A stretch of 64,000 nt of DNA from Epiperipatus broadwayi (GCA_028023455.1 JAQFVV010006231.1:2811478-2875477); one strand, 5' to 3'; shown: positions 25,867-37,382, numbered from the stretch's first letter. Notes: generated from the sequence alone by a model not told the origin. A program made the numbers and translations.

Positions 25867-25967
25867 GTCAAGCAGGGGTGGTTGAGAGGTCAGTACAGCA
25901 ACCTTACAAGCAGTTGTCCCGGGTTAGCGGGTTCGCTTCCCGGCCGATGCTATGACATATGAAAGAA
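25867..25967 (+). mobile_element. tRNA-derived SINE with perfect 18-bp target duplication
   Basis: The 101-bp element reads GTCAAGCAGGGGTGGTTGAG at its start, has a B-box-like GGGTTCGCTTCCC near 25930, and ends GATGCTATGACATATGAAAG. It is flanked by identical copies of AAACCATAATGAACATTT at 25849-25866 and 25968-25985, so the insertion is young. The extra CCCGGGTTAGCGGG arm before the B box suggests an origin from a tRNA with a long variable arm (Leu or Ser type). It lies 68 bp before the next PLD exon. Confidence 0.9.
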
Positions 25968-26035
25968 AAACCATAATGAACATTTAATCTATTTAATTTA
26001 CAAAATTATTTTATTTATTTTTTGCTTTTTTTTAG

Positions 26036-26068
26036 GAAAGTAAAAGTTTGGATGACCAAAGCTATCAG
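26036..26068 (+). CDS. Probable 33-nt PLD microexon in the central loop
   Basis: The exon encodes ESKSLDDQSYQ. The acceptor is a strong pyrimidine tract ending TTTTTTTTAG at 26035 and the donor is CAG|GTAATT. Phase 0 at both ends joins it in frame to the exons on both sides. The following intron would be only 47 nt, which is short. An alternative model skips this exon and starts the next one at 26083, after the TTGATTTCAG acceptor, also in phase 0. Both may be used. Confidence 0.6.
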
Positions 26069-26115
26069 GTAATTGATTTCAGCTTATGGGTTTACTAATA
26101 TATTTAATTTATCAG

Positions 26116-26349
26116 AAAGATTGTAATTTGCTTCGTTCTACTAAACTTTTTAAAGTTCTGTTTTTGAAGGAGCCACCAAATATTTCCAGTCTTACATTAC
26201 AAGATTCTCCGGACAAGACGTCTGATATTCACATTGTAGTTACTCCATCTCTGCCCTGTATTTCTTCTAGAAGTAACCAGAATGAGGAGGAAAATTCAAA
26301 AAATATAAATAAAGAGAATCCTCCCAAACTAAGACACAGATGGAGATTG
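26116..26349 (+). CDS. PLD central loop exon
   Basis: This 234-nt exon (78 codons) encodes KDCNLLRSTKLFKV and continues to KLRHRWRL. It is rich in Ser, Asn, Pro and charged residues, as expected of the variable loop between the two catalytic halves of PLD1-type enzymes. That loop is thought to be autoinhibitory in mammalian PLD1. The acceptor is AATTTATCAG at 26115 and the donor TTG|GTAAGA at 26350. If the alternative acceptor at 26082 is used, 11 codons (LMGLLIYLIYQ) are added at its start. Confidence 0.8.
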
Positions 26350-26465
26350 GTAAGAGTTTTTTAAAATAATTTATATATAAGAGTTTTTTAAAATAATTTA
26401 TATATATATAGTATTTAATTTTGTACTCTTTTTAATAAACTTTTTACTATATTATATTTTTACAG

Positions 26466-26527
26466 CATCTAAGAGCAGCTGTAAGGAAGAAAACTTATCA
26501 TTTGGATGATGATTCTAAATCGCAACA
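26466..26527 (+). CDS. PLD central loop exon (short)
   Basis: The 62-nt exon encodes HLRAAVRKKTYHLDDDSKSQ. The acceptor is TATTTTTACAG at 26465 and the donor CAACA|GTGAGT at 26528. It ends in phase 2 and joins the exon at 37225 across a 10.7-kb intron. The basic-then-acidic content fits the loop region. Confidence 0.8.
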
Positions 26528-28486
26528 GTGAGTTAATATTAGTTTTGAAATATTTATAAGTTGTAATTGTTAATATTTCCATGTGAAATAATGAACAAAC
26601 TTTTGTTGGCTATTAACGCATATCATATTCTCTTTCTTCTATTTCAATTTTCCTGTCTTGTGTCATCTTGGTGCGTAATAAATTCCTATCCAGTCTAATG
26701 TTCTGTTGGTTTTATTAGGGATTGTAGTGATATCTTTTATTTTACGTGTAAAAATATTATTTAAAAATGGATGTAATCTTACATTTAAATTCAAGACTTG
26801 CAATATTCATATGCGTTTAAACTATGACAAAAATTTATTGTGTTTAAATTTTAACAAGAATTTTCTTAAAGCAGTCAATTTTGCTCTTCTTAATACATTT
26901 TAATCTGAAGCAAAACTAAATAAGAATTTGATATAATTTATATAATACAACTGCTGAAAGAAAACTACTCGTTCTAAAAGGACAAAATCATCAGTTGTAT
27001 TTGCTGCAATACATATGTGAGCTTTTAATTCAGATTCAATTATATATGGGTCTGTTGCATTTTTCTTAGCATTAGCAATCTTTATTAACTTTGTGCTACC
27101 ACTATCTTTCAAGAAGTAGAGGTCTTTTTGTTGTTGTTTTTGTTATTTGGCTTCTGGACATCCTTGAATGATCTCTATTATTCAGAATATGGCTGGTGAA
27201 ATCCAGCGAAACAACTCTAATGTTAACAGTGAGTAAATGTATATACATGGATAATTTTGAAATGTAAGTTCATATCCTTTGCATATGAAAATCTTTTTAT
27301 TTTATATATATTATTGTAATAATTTCTGTGTTCCCATTTAAAGCTTCACATTTTATTTTGCACATATTTATAATTATAATACAGATTTAATTTTAATATT
27401 TTTATTGTCATTATTTAAACTGTGATTTAAAGTGCATACATTTTTAACATTCTGGATTAATTTCATGTTAAAATATTATAACCATCTTTTTTTATATATA
27501 TACTACATAATTTTCTTTACATGACTTCCATTTTCTGCACAAGCTTGCCCATAATTACTGTTTTTTTTTTTATAGATATATCAATTATTCTTTGTCAGGT
27601 CAGAGATTATTAGAACTTTATATCTTTGTAAACCACAGATATAGACTTCAAATTTTTATTAAGCATTAAATATGTCTATTTTTTTATTATTAATTATATA
27701 TGAGTAATCTTAATTTTTTTTTAATTCAAGATTTCAATTCCTTTCATCCATGAAATGCTGATTTTAAATATTTTTTTAAACCAGTCATAATTTTCCTACT
27801 CAAAACATATAATCATAAATGCTGGGGAAATGCATATAATTAATTTTAAAAAAAGATATATTTTATCTTTAATAAAAATTAAAATCTGTATCTGAGATGA
27901 AAAAAGAACATAACTTCTGATCTGCTAAAGAATGACTGGTAATTATTAGCATGTTTGTTAAAAGATGATAATAATCAATGCATATATACAAAGAAATGCA
28001 ATTCTTGTCAAATAAATTGAGATAATAAATATTAGATAGATGCTGAATGACAGTGAGACATTTTAGAGGGTATAATAACCTGGGCTCTGAGTTGACTGGT
28101 TCAGTCAAAATGCATCTTACGAATCTTTTTTTTTTTTAGTATCTGAAATCATACGTTTGAAGGCTAAGAATGATGGATTGTGGTTTAATATATATAAACA
28201 AACACAATTATTTCTCTACATACCGTTTTAATATCCAGTTAACTGGTTTTCATCAGAAATTATAACAAAATGGCTTCCTCCAAAACTTAAACATTAAAAA
28301 TCATTTGCATATCTTATAATGCAATAAATTACTTCATGTTAATTTTTAATCCATCAACTGATGATGTATTGAGATAAATATCCCATTGTTATTTATTCAG
28401 AAAAAAAGAAAAAAAACTTTTAACTATTTTTTTATCAAACTTTATAAAAATAATAATTCATTAATTAAAAAACAACGACATATGAT
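26528..28486. other. Intron sequence, no gene seen
   Basis: AT-rich PLD intron. Short frames at 26706-26903, 26900-27112 (minus) and 27869-28108 (minus) show no family features. A segment at 28195-28262 starts AAACAAACACAATT and contains CAGTTAACTGG and TTTTCATCAG. Its reverse strand has CTGATGA followed by an AAAAC box, resembling Penelope-element termini. Confidence 0.5.
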
Positions 28487-29386
28487 GGAGGACCCAAAAA
28501 GAACTGGAATTTTTTAATAAAAAATTGTTTATTTATTTTTAGTATTATAAATTTAAATTCTTTCAAATTACTATCCATATGATGCAATGCATCATTCTAA
28601 ATATGTTTTTCATTTTTCAAAGTTGTCTGGAAATCCTTGCAAAGTAATGACTTTTAATGTTTCAATCGGTTTTTTCCATCATATCTAAGTCTGCAAAAAA
28701 AATTGAGACATTTTTTATTGGAAATTTTTTTAAGGAAATCACACAGAATGAGATTGAGTGAATATGGCTGATAGATAAGCTGGGTCCTGTTGAATTTAAT
28801 TAAAAAGTATTTCATACTCAAGGCTCTGAGAGATAACACTTTATTGGGGTAGAGTATGCACTGTTTCCTTTGCAACAAATGGGATGTTTTATGTTTTATT
28901 TCATCATGTAAATGTTTCAGAACTTGCAGATAAAATGCCTGGCCACTACGAACTAAATCTGAGAGAAAAATGCCATTTGCATTGAAAAAAATCAGTATTG
29001 TTTTGACCTTGGACTTCACTTGCCAAGCTTTTTAGGGTTGTAGTGAATTCAACATTTCAATTAAACCACTCGTAAACTTGTGTTTTTACATGATTAGCTT
29101 GCTTATAATCTGTTTCAAGCATTATAACTGTTTTCCTTGTTTGTTTCTGTAAACAAAAACAGAATTTCACATTGTTTGACCTTTTCAGCCATTATAAAAA
29201 AATCGCCAAATATGCAAAACACACTTTATAAAAATTATGCTAAGTGGCTTCACAATTTCACATGATAATGTCATTTGGCAGATTAATGCAGAAGAGTTTC
29301 TGCAAGAAGTATGTAACAGCAGAAGTATATACTACAGCAGGAACACAAACCAAAGAATAATTCCAGTTACTTTTGGATCCCCCCCC
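28487..29386 (-). mobile_element. Internally deleted mariner-type DNA transposon
   Basis: The inverted ends are GGAGGACCCAAAAAGAACTG at 28487 and, on the right, TTCCAGTTACTTTTGGATCC at 29361, which pair with few mismatches. Between them on the minus strand is a decayed mariner transposase. The element spans about 0.9 kb, against roughly 1.3 kb for intact mariners, and its middle is missing. It lies inside the 10.7-kb PLD intron. Confidence 0.75.
28654..29192 (-). pseudogene. Mariner transposase remnant
   Basis: The minus strand starts MAEKVKQCEILF at 29192, matching the mariner start, and reaches a VYEWFN-like segment in broken frames. It then jumps to a C-terminal open segment (29019 to 28654) with KSKVKTILIFF, ALSMKYFL and an altered YSPDLAPCDF motif (here YSLNLILCDF). 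The catalytic HDN motif is replaced by PNK and the SPDLAPCD aspartate is lost, so it cannot be active. The region between the DNA-binding half and the catalytic half is deleted. Confidence 0.75.
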
Positions 29387-31485
29387 GCATGTATGTACAA
29401 TATATGCATATATATTGTAACCTTATGGCTAGGCTTGATGCTTATCAAGTCCTATTTAAATGGTCAATTATATAAAATTTTAAATTTTAATTGGTAATAA
29501 TTAAATAATAATTATTCAATATTGAATATGTATATTATATCATTGGTGTGTTATCATGGTTGCCAAATTTTAGTATAAAAATAAGTAAAATTCATCTATG
29601 AATCTCCTGAGAGTGATTAAAAATTGGGCTGTCCAAAGATATGTGATAGGCCCCTCTGCCAGATTGTGTATGAGACTTTATATGCAGTCTGTCAGATAAA
29701 CTAATTTTCAATAATGTTAGAATAATAATTTATTAATGTTATGATTAAATTAAAAGTATAGAAATATTTGGTATTTTATTATTGCTAAATAATAGTAAAA
29801 AAAGACTCAAAATTATAGTTATTCTAAATTAATCTTTATTATTAATTTTCAAGCATATTTTTATTGCAATTTGAAATATTTTGAACAGCTTAATTAATTA
29901 TCACTTATGCTTCTAGATGGAGAATTATTAATTGTATGTTAATGTGTGCACATATAATAATTCAATTGGTTTTTTAATTTGTACAATAATTCTCTCCAAT
30001 GAAAGTTTATAAATAGGCTAAACTTAGATTTTTATACGAGAGACCAAGAAAACAATTAGGAATAATGGGAGAACTTAAGAACAAAACAGAAAAATTAAAT
30101 TAACAAAGAACTGAGAAGCAGAAAATTATTAAAAAATAAAATTGAATTTGAATTAAATTAAAAATGGAATTGAATTGTATTTTAACTCACAATTAATGGA
30201 GTAGAAACTTCATTTGACCTTCCACACCACTGCTGTTAATCGATAGTTGTAAAGAGTTCACATTTAAAACTGGTAGACATATTGGAAGAAAAAGCACCAA
30301 AATGGTAAAAGTTTGTAAGCTTGAAATTTCACTTTTGTTTTATAATTGTTTTAATTATTATATTTACTGTGTGCATTATAAATTTAATTATGACTTATTT
30401 GAGATAGCAAGAAAAGAGAAAAGAAAATTATTTTGTACTTTCATTCGGAATGAATTTTAAAATCAGTAGAACTATAATATGAGATATTTAATCTTTTATT
30501 GCTGTTTTTGAATTCATAAGGCACTCACGACATCTATAAACAAATATGAAATATTATATTTAAGTTAACTACAACTATTGCAATTTTATTATGCTATATT
30601 AATTTCATTACGTGGAGAAAATAAATTTTAAAGAAAAAAAAAAAGTTGCAATTAAATACAAATACAGTAATAACATGCCTACCTAATAAAATAATAAATG
30701 AAGATACTAAATTATAAGAGTTTATAATTTATTAACACTTTTAATATGAGGTATTCTTAGCATTGCCTTAAAACTCATGTTAAGGCAAAATACTATGAGT
30801 GACTTCCAGTTATAAGTGGAATTGATGTGTTTGTTAAACTGAGTTGTATAATCTTATTATAAGTGAATCAAATATTATTTATTGTGTTAATCATATTGTG
30901 GATCAGATTTCTAATGTGTTAATTTTTAAATAGTGCCATTAATCTATAAAGTATGTAAAATTCATGTACGGATGATGGAGATAAGAATCAATGTTTATCT
31001 TTAACTTCAATTTTAATTTCCGGACTAACAACGTGCTGAAGTTAACAGATGAAACTATGATTGTTTATAGTTTCAGCAACATACTAGAATTACAGTTTAA
31101 ATTGATAAAAAAATATGAAATATACTCCTGTGGGAAAGAATATTTATCAATCGTACCATGTTGCAGATTTTAAATGTTGCAACCAAAATTTTATCCTCTT
31201 AGTTTCACAAGAAGTAATGTGAAACAAGACATTTATATAGTGATTTTTATTATCATTAATATTCTGTTTTGTCTTGTAATATTGTATACATTGTTATCAC
31301 AAAATAAAAAAAGATGATTTACAACAATGTTGCAATTCAAGGGGAAGAGTCTAAACCACTAAACATGCAATTAATGCAGGGAAAGGGAAATTTAAAATTC
31401 AGGCAGTAAAAACCTATAGCAAGTATAAATCTACAGAGGATTAACCAAAGAAAACTTACAAAACATGATCAGAGGCTAAAAATCC
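29387..31485. other. Intron sequence, no gene seen
   Basis: AT-rich. The 60-codon frame at 30991 has no recognisable features. Confidence 0.5.
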
Positions 31486-32420
31486 ATGGCATTGTATTTA
31501 TATAGATTTTTCTGGAACCATGAATGGTTTTTTTTTTTAATAATAGTGGATTCATGTTCCCATGGATTGAATATAAACTTGTAAAAGCTATGGATTATAT
31601 GTTTTCCATTAAAGCTCTTTAGGAAGTGTTAGCTACTCATACCTATCCTGAGATTCTTGTATCTGATAACAGAACTGGATTTACTTCTGCTGATTTTGAA
31701 AAGTATTTAACAGATAAAGGGATACATCATATTCTAACTCCAGCTTATCACCCGGCCTTGAATGGAATTGCTGAAAAGGCAGTTCAAAGTTTAAAATTTG
31801 CTTTAAAGAAAATAAAAATTAAAGATATGAAAGATGTGCTAGTAGAAGTTATCTTCTATCAACATTCCATTCAAAGTATCTCTAACAGTAAAATACCTGC
31901 AGAGTTATTATTTAGACAAAAATGTTGTCTGCAATTATTGAAATTGTTACAGCTTAAAAATGGGACAGAAAAAAGTAAATTTTGACAAAGAAACTTATAA
32001 TGCAACCTTTGTAAAATTTCAGGTTGGTGAAGCCCTATGGGTTAGAGATTTAATAAAAAAGAGATATGGATCCCAGGTACCACAGTGGAAGTCTTATCTG
32101 AAGTTATAAGAATGATAAATCACCTACATGAGCATTTTGCTGATACATCAATTGTATATAACAGTAAACCTGAAATAACCAATTCCAAATTGGAAACTAG
32201 AATAAATTAAGAATATGACAATACTTCTTCAATTGTGAAAAACAAGAAACCACCCATTGGACAAAATGTTGAAACTGATGTCAGAATGGATGAAGTTGTA
32301 ACAAATCTAAACGATGATAATCAATCATTAAGATTGAAGAACCAACAGATTTTAATACAGATTGAGGTGAAAGAAGAAATCTATCTACTTCCAGATACCA
32401 GAAGAATTTTCTAGACTAAA
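31486..32420 (+). pseudogene. Gypsy-type integrase and 3' pol fragment
   Basis: The clearest part is 31626-31985. It contains PEILVSDNRTGFTSADFEKY and then YHPALNGIAEKAVQSLK, the second and third parts of the DDE integrase core (Asp in SDN, Glu in GIAEK). The family usually has SDNGTGF; here Gly is Arg. Upstream, broken frames from 31486 read WHCIYIDFSG, the first catalytic Asp region. Downstream, after frameshifts, come VGEALWVRD and IPGTTVEVLSEV, the C-terminal chromatin- and DNA-binding end. No LTR is visible on either side. It is a dead fragment in a PLD intron. Confidence 0.85.
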
Positions 32421-32439
32421 GGGTACATGTGTATTGTTC

Positions 32440-32440
<1 letters not shown>

Positions 32441-32473
<33 letters not shown>
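32441..32473. repeat. (TA)n microsatellite
   Basis: About 16 TA units just left of the Penelope-like inverted pair. Confidence 0.9.
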
Positions 32474-32477
<4 letters not shown>

Positions 32478-33682
32478 AATCAATGTCTGTATTCCAATTA
32501 TAATAAAATATATATAATTATTCAAAACAATACATAATTAATACAGTAAAACAATATTTTTAAAAAACAAATATATACCAATTTAATAGAAGTACTTTCA
32601 ACTATCTATGTAGTCGTTGTCAACTAGATTCAAATTGTATTAGAAAAAACTGTTACAAATGTAAACAAAAAGTAATACGTCATACATCAATTTTCCCACA
32701 ATTCATTAATTTTTATATTGGCGGCCTGTCTATTTATCAACTGTTGCTTTTCACTTTTTATTAACATAGCTTCTTTAATTTTGCATTTATTATTATTTCT
32801 TTCAATACACAAAATCTTAACATTATTAAAATCAAAATCAAAACCATAATTACATGTTACATTATGATCAAAAAATACTGATGGTGATACATCATCATTT
32901 CTAACATTCTCTTGTCTTGATTTTTGCACTCGTTTATATAACAACAAATGCTCCTTTGATCTTTTCTCCAATGTACATCAAGATTCCCAATATATGCCTT
33001 TCCACAAACACATAGCCATTTATATATTGCACAACTTTGATTTAAAATACTACACCTATTTTTTGAATTATTTATTAATCTATTTAAATTAGGAGTAGTA
33101 TAAAATGCAACTCGACATATATTTTTATATATCTGTTTTATAAATTTCACTTGTTCATTACAAATAAATGGTATTGATATCCAAGTATATTTTATCTTAT
33201 CAATATCTATAGCATCTAAAATATTTCTATTATTATTAAACTTAGTAACAATATTATAAATTAATTTATGATCATATCCAACATTTAACAAATCCATAAT
33301 CAATACATTTATGTTACTTATTTTATCAGAACTATATTTACATAATTTATTATTCCTAAATAAAAATGATTTTAAACCGGATAATTTATGTGCTATTGGC
33401 ACATTTGAATACCAAGGAATATATCCTCTTTTTTCAATATCTTTTATTACCATACAATAATCTAATTTATTTTTATTACGGGTAACCTTAATATCTAAAT
33501 ACTGAATTGACATTTTTTCTTCAAAAGATTTACTCCATTTTAAACCTTCTAAACTATTTAATTCATTGAATAATACATTTATAATATCTAAACTTCCACA
33601 AACAAAAACATCATCAACATACCTGTAATAAATTTTAATACCTTGGCAATATATATTATTATTAAGAATTATATCTTCATAT

Positions 33683-34260
33683 AAACAGAGCAAAACTCTC
33701 CATACAGTATTGCCACCTGTGCTAAACAGAGTAATCAATGGATGCCAGAAGGCTTGTGCATAAAATCCCTATCTAATGCCTACTCATCCAATATCCCCAG
33801 ACTAGTTTCTGGCTTGTGGCCTTCGTCAGTGAGGAGCTTTGGATCTGAGAGCACTGCATCTAGATCTTAGAATCTAATGCAACCCTCTAGCAACCACCTT
33901 TTATCTCTACTTAACTACAAAACTATGAGAATGAAATTGAAAACACAAAAAATATTTTCAATCTAAGCTCAATAGCTTATATAGTCATATGGGTCTGAAC
34001 TCAGTTCAGCACCCATACATTTTGGTGTCTTTGGCTCTTTTACAACCATAGCCACCACTATCCTATTAGGCAGGATTGGTGTTAAACCATTAAGCATCAC
34101 ATGATCACATTCCCTATACTAGCACATCAATTGTTGATAAACAGAGCAAAACTCTCCATACAGTATTGCCACCTGTTTAGCACAGGTGGCAATACTGTAT
34201 GGAGAGTTTTGCTCTGTTTATCAACAATTGATGTGCTAGTATAGGAAATGTGATCATGTG
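33683..34260 (-). mobile_element. Hammerhead-bearing foldback element, copy A
   Basis: A 578-bp insertion splits the left Penelope-like arm. It is flanked by perfect 12-bp duplications, ATATCTTCATAT, at 33671-33682 and 34261-34272. It begins AAACAGAGCAAAACTCTCC and repeats that sequence inverted near its right end. The last ~165 bp (34096-34260) form a near-perfect palindrome centred on CACCTG...CAGGTG. On the minus strand a hammerhead-like motif lies at 33786-33844. There is no ORF of its own. Excising it restores alignment with the right arm, which proves it came later than the pair. Confidence 0.85.
33786..33844 (-). ncRNA. Type I hammerhead ribozyme candidate, copy A
   Basis: On the minus strand the order is outer stem I ATCCAA, inner stem I TCCTCA, core CTGACGA, stem II GGC with loop CACAA and GCC, core GAAAC, short loop TA, cleavage triplet GTC, then TGGGGA and TTGGAT closing both parts of stem I. 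TCCTCA/TGGGGA pairs with one G-U, and ATCCAA/TTGGAT pairs fully, with an internal loop between them as in natural type I hammerheads. The weak point is an A-A apposition at the base of stem II. Cleavage has not been shown. Confidence 0.6.
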
Positions 34261-34471
34261 ATATATCTTCATATCTTGATACTACAAAACTACATATTTG
34301 TGAAACTACAGGAAGTCCCATAGGCCATCCGTAATCCATTTTATAATAATTTTCATTAAACATAGCATATATATTTTTATCAATAAAATATAATACATCA
34401 TTTACAAATTTTACTTTTTTAACATCAACTTTTTTTAACATTAAAGCATCTAATATAAACCTTTAAGATTA

Positions 34472-35865
34472 ATGATTGACTTTGGTGGATCATTTTACTA
34501 TGAAACTTGTAGATTTATAGAAACATTATTAAAAGATGTTCTTGGATTTGGAAAATATACTATTAATTCATCGTTTGATTTTGTAAAGAAAATTCAAAAT
34601 ATTAATATTAATAATAATGATAGTATTTGTACATTTGATATATGCGAGATGTACGGTTCAATAGATAGATTAAAATCTATAAAATTATATTAGATGCTTT
34701 AATGTTAAAAAAAGTTGATGTTAAAAAAGTAAAATTTGTAAATGATGTATTATATTTTATTGATAAAAATATATATGCTATGTTTAATGAAAATTATTAT
34801 AAAATGGATTACGGATGGCCTATGGGACTTCCTGTAGTTTCACAAATATGTAGTTTTGTAGTATCAAGATATGAAGATATAATTCTTAATAATAATATAT
34901 ATTGCCAAGGTATTAAAATTTATTACAGGTATGTTTATGAAGTTTTTGTTTGTGGAAGTTTAGATATTATAAATGTATTATTTAATGAATTAAATAGTTT
35001 AGAAGGTTTAAAATGGAGTAAATCTTTTGAAGAAAAAATGTCAATTCAGTATTTAGATATTAAAGTTACCCGTAATAAAAATAAATTAGATTATTGTATG
35101 GTAATAAAAGATATTGAAAAAAGAGGATATATTCCTTGGTATTCAAATGTGCCAATAGCACATAAATTATCCGGTTTAAAATCATTTTTATTTAGGAATA
35201 ATAAATTATGTAAATATAGTTCTGATAAAATAAGTAACATAAATGTATTTATTATGGATTTGTTAAATGTTGGATATGATCATAAATTAATTTATAATAT
35301 TATTACTAAGTTTAATAATAATAGAAATATTTTAGATGCTATAGATATTGATAAGATAAAATATACTTGGATATCAATACCATTTATTTGTAATGAACAA
35401 GTGAAATTTATAAAACAGATATATAAAAATATATGTCGAGTTGCATTTTATACTACTCCTAATTTAAATAGATTAATAAATAATTCAAAAAATAGGTGTA
35501 GTATTTTAAATCAAAGTTGTGCAATATATAAATGGCTATGTGTTTGTGGAAAGGCATATATTGGGGAATCTCGATGTACATTGGAGAAAAGATCAAAGGA
35601 ACATTTGTTGTTATATAAACGAGTGCAAAAATCAAGACAAGAGAATGTTAGAAATGATGATGTATCACCATCAGTATTTTTTGATCATAATGTAACATGT
35701 AATTATGTTTTTGATTTTGATTTTAATAAAGTTAAGATTTTGTGTATTGAAAGAAATAATAATAAACGCAAAATTAAAGAAGCTATGTTAATAAAAAGTG
35801 AAAAGCAACAGTTGATAAATAGACAGGCCGCCAATATAAAAATTAATGAATTGTGGGAAAATTGA
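34472..35865 (+). pseudogene. Penelope-like RT/GIY-YIG ORF, right copy
   Basis: The first segment (34472-34693) reads FVKKIQNI then CTFDICEMYGSI, the RT region with the first catalytic Asp. After a frame change, the long segment 34702-35865 (387 codons) covers MGLPVVSQ, the palm, a connector, and a C-terminal GIY-YIG endonuclease (WLCVCGKAYIGESRCTLEKR, then KEH). The catalytic YVDD is changed to YVYE at 34930-34941, so the reverse transcriptase should be dead although the frame is open. It is 5'-truncated at the junction with the left arm. Confidence 0.85.
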
Positions 35866-36040
35866 TGTATGACGTATTACTTTTTGTTTACATTTGTAAC
35901 GGTTTTTTCTAATACAATTTGAATCTAATTGACAACGACTACATAGATAGTTGAAAGTACTTCTATTAAATTGGTATATATTTGTTTTTTTTAAATATTG
36001 TTTTACTGTATTAATTATGTATTGTTTTGAATAATTATAT

Positions 36041-36725
36041 ATATATTATTCAATTTGTATAATGTGTACAGATAGTACTTTGCATTATTTTTTCCCTGGA
36101 AAATAAAACATTCCAATAAACGTTGTTGTTAAAAAAAAATGAATACTGATTTGTTCTAATTAGTGTAGCTAATAAAGAGATTAACTGACAGCATGCCTGA
36201 GGAGAATAGTCAAAGAACAAGCAGTATGTAAATGAAGGTGATTATAAAACTAGCATGCAATAGAGAGCTGCCAAGTTGTTAATGATAATATATTTTTCAA
36301 AAAGGAGAAATGGCAATGCTAAAATTAAAGCTGTAAAAGTAATTTGTGTTAATGGAGAATAACTAAGAATACTCATGTATAGACTTGATATGAGTTAAAG
36401 CAACTCTTAATTAATGAACTATATATGTGGAAATGGAGTATTTTTCACATTCAATTTACTCTGATGTTTGTCCCAAAGTTGAAGGATAATTATTGTTTTT
36501 ACTTTAATTATTTATTGTCATTTAATCAATTCATTTTATTAATAATCTTTAAGCATAGAGAAATAAACCTGCTGAAACAAAAAATTTTGTGTGATTTAAT
36601 TTATTATTGATGCTGACATAGCTGGAATTATAGATCCATTCATATAAATAGCATTTTTTAAAGCCATTGTCTATGATCTAAGCACTGACTACTAGACGAC
36701 TCTAAGCATCTGGCAAGAAACTGCC

Positions 36726-36819
<94 letters not shown>

Positions 36820-37224
36820 GCATTTAACAGTAAGATAAATCATTATTGAAAATACTTTTTGATTTTGTTATTGTACCTCACCTTGCCTTCAATTTAATGG
36901 ATTAATCTGGATTCCATCTTGTCTTGATCAGATTGAGCATTCGTTGTCACAGACCAATAGATATAACAGAAATATAAAATCATTTGTTAATATATAACTT
37001 ATTTAGGTGCAATATATAATGAACCAAAAATCAAATAGCATTCAAATCAGCAAAAAATTAATGTTTTCAGCAGACTAACCATGAATATGATGCAAAAGCA
37101 TTGAAAGTATACTTGATAAATCTTTCTAAATTTAAACTCTGTTTTAATATTTGTTACATTAAAACAACACAATTGTATTCATGTATTAATAATATATGTA
37201 TATATTTGTTGATTTGTTTTGTAG
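36041..37224. other. Intron sequence with long (TA)n
   Basis: No gene. A 61-codon frame at 36425 is AT-rich noise. A (TA)n microsatellite occupies about 36732-36818. Confidence 0.6.
36732..36818. repeat. (TA)n microsatellite
   Basis: More than 40 uninterrupted TA units. Such tracts are self-complementary and often vary in length. Confidence 0.95.
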
Positions 37225-37382
37225 CTTACATCCAACTATTAATGAACTAAGAATTTGGCGATCATCTAGTGAATTGGCACTTGAAAAGCTTGGAGTACAA
37301 GGATCAACAAAGCTTTGGATTGGAAAGGATTATGCAAATTTTATTATCAAAGATTTTGAAAATTTAAATGCTCCTTACAAGG
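37225..37382 (+). CDS. PLD exon, loop end and WxGKDYxNF block
   Basis: The exon encodes (H)LHPTINELRIWRSSSELALE and ends KLWIGKDYANF, then IIKDFENLNAPYK. The WIGKDYANF block is the conserved family sequence (WxGKDYxNFxxKD) just before the catalytic core resumes. The acceptor is TTTTGTAG at 37224; the incoming phase 2 completes a His codon. The donor AAGG|GTAAGA at 37383 leaves phase 1. Confidence 0.92.

Larger units (their letters stand above)
32690..34441 (-). pseudogene. Penelope-like RT/GIY-YIG ORF, left copy
   Basis: Read on the minus strand, the ORF begins at the 5'-truncated RT (MLKKVDVKKVKFVND), passes a MGLPVVSQ motif, is split by the insertion at 33683-34260, then resumes at EDIILNNN. 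It keeps the catalytic YVDD at 33610-33621. In the GIY-YIG domain (CVCGKAYIG) a single G is missing near 32986 compared with the right copy, which throws the end out of frame; the tail resumes in another frame (EKRSKEH). The copy is dead through insertion and frameshift, although its RT active site is intact. Confidence 0.85.
32505..36040. mobile_element. Head-to-head pair of Penelope-like elements (large inverted repeat)
   Basis: The left arm (32505-34453, minus) and right arm (about 34684-36040, plus) are nearly identical over about 1.36 kb once a 578-bp insertion in the left arm is removed. Between them, 34454-34683 is single copy and codes for more N-terminal reverse transcriptase of the right copy. 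Each arm encodes the RT palm followed by a GIY-YIG endonuclease and an AT-rich 3' tail. Inverted, 5'-truncated partner copies are a known habit of Penelope-like elements. Both coding copies are broken, in different ways. Confidence 0.85.

Noticed and set aside
32857-33738. A 293-codon minus ORF starting MITLFSTGG
   Set aside because: Its first part is read from the inserted foldback element and its end is out of frame in the GIY-YIG domain; the real unit is the interrupted Penelope-like copy.
34127-34441. A 104-codon minus ORF ending in an unrelated tail
   Set aside because: The tail after residue ~60 comes from the inserted element; it is part of the left Penelope-like copy, not a gene.
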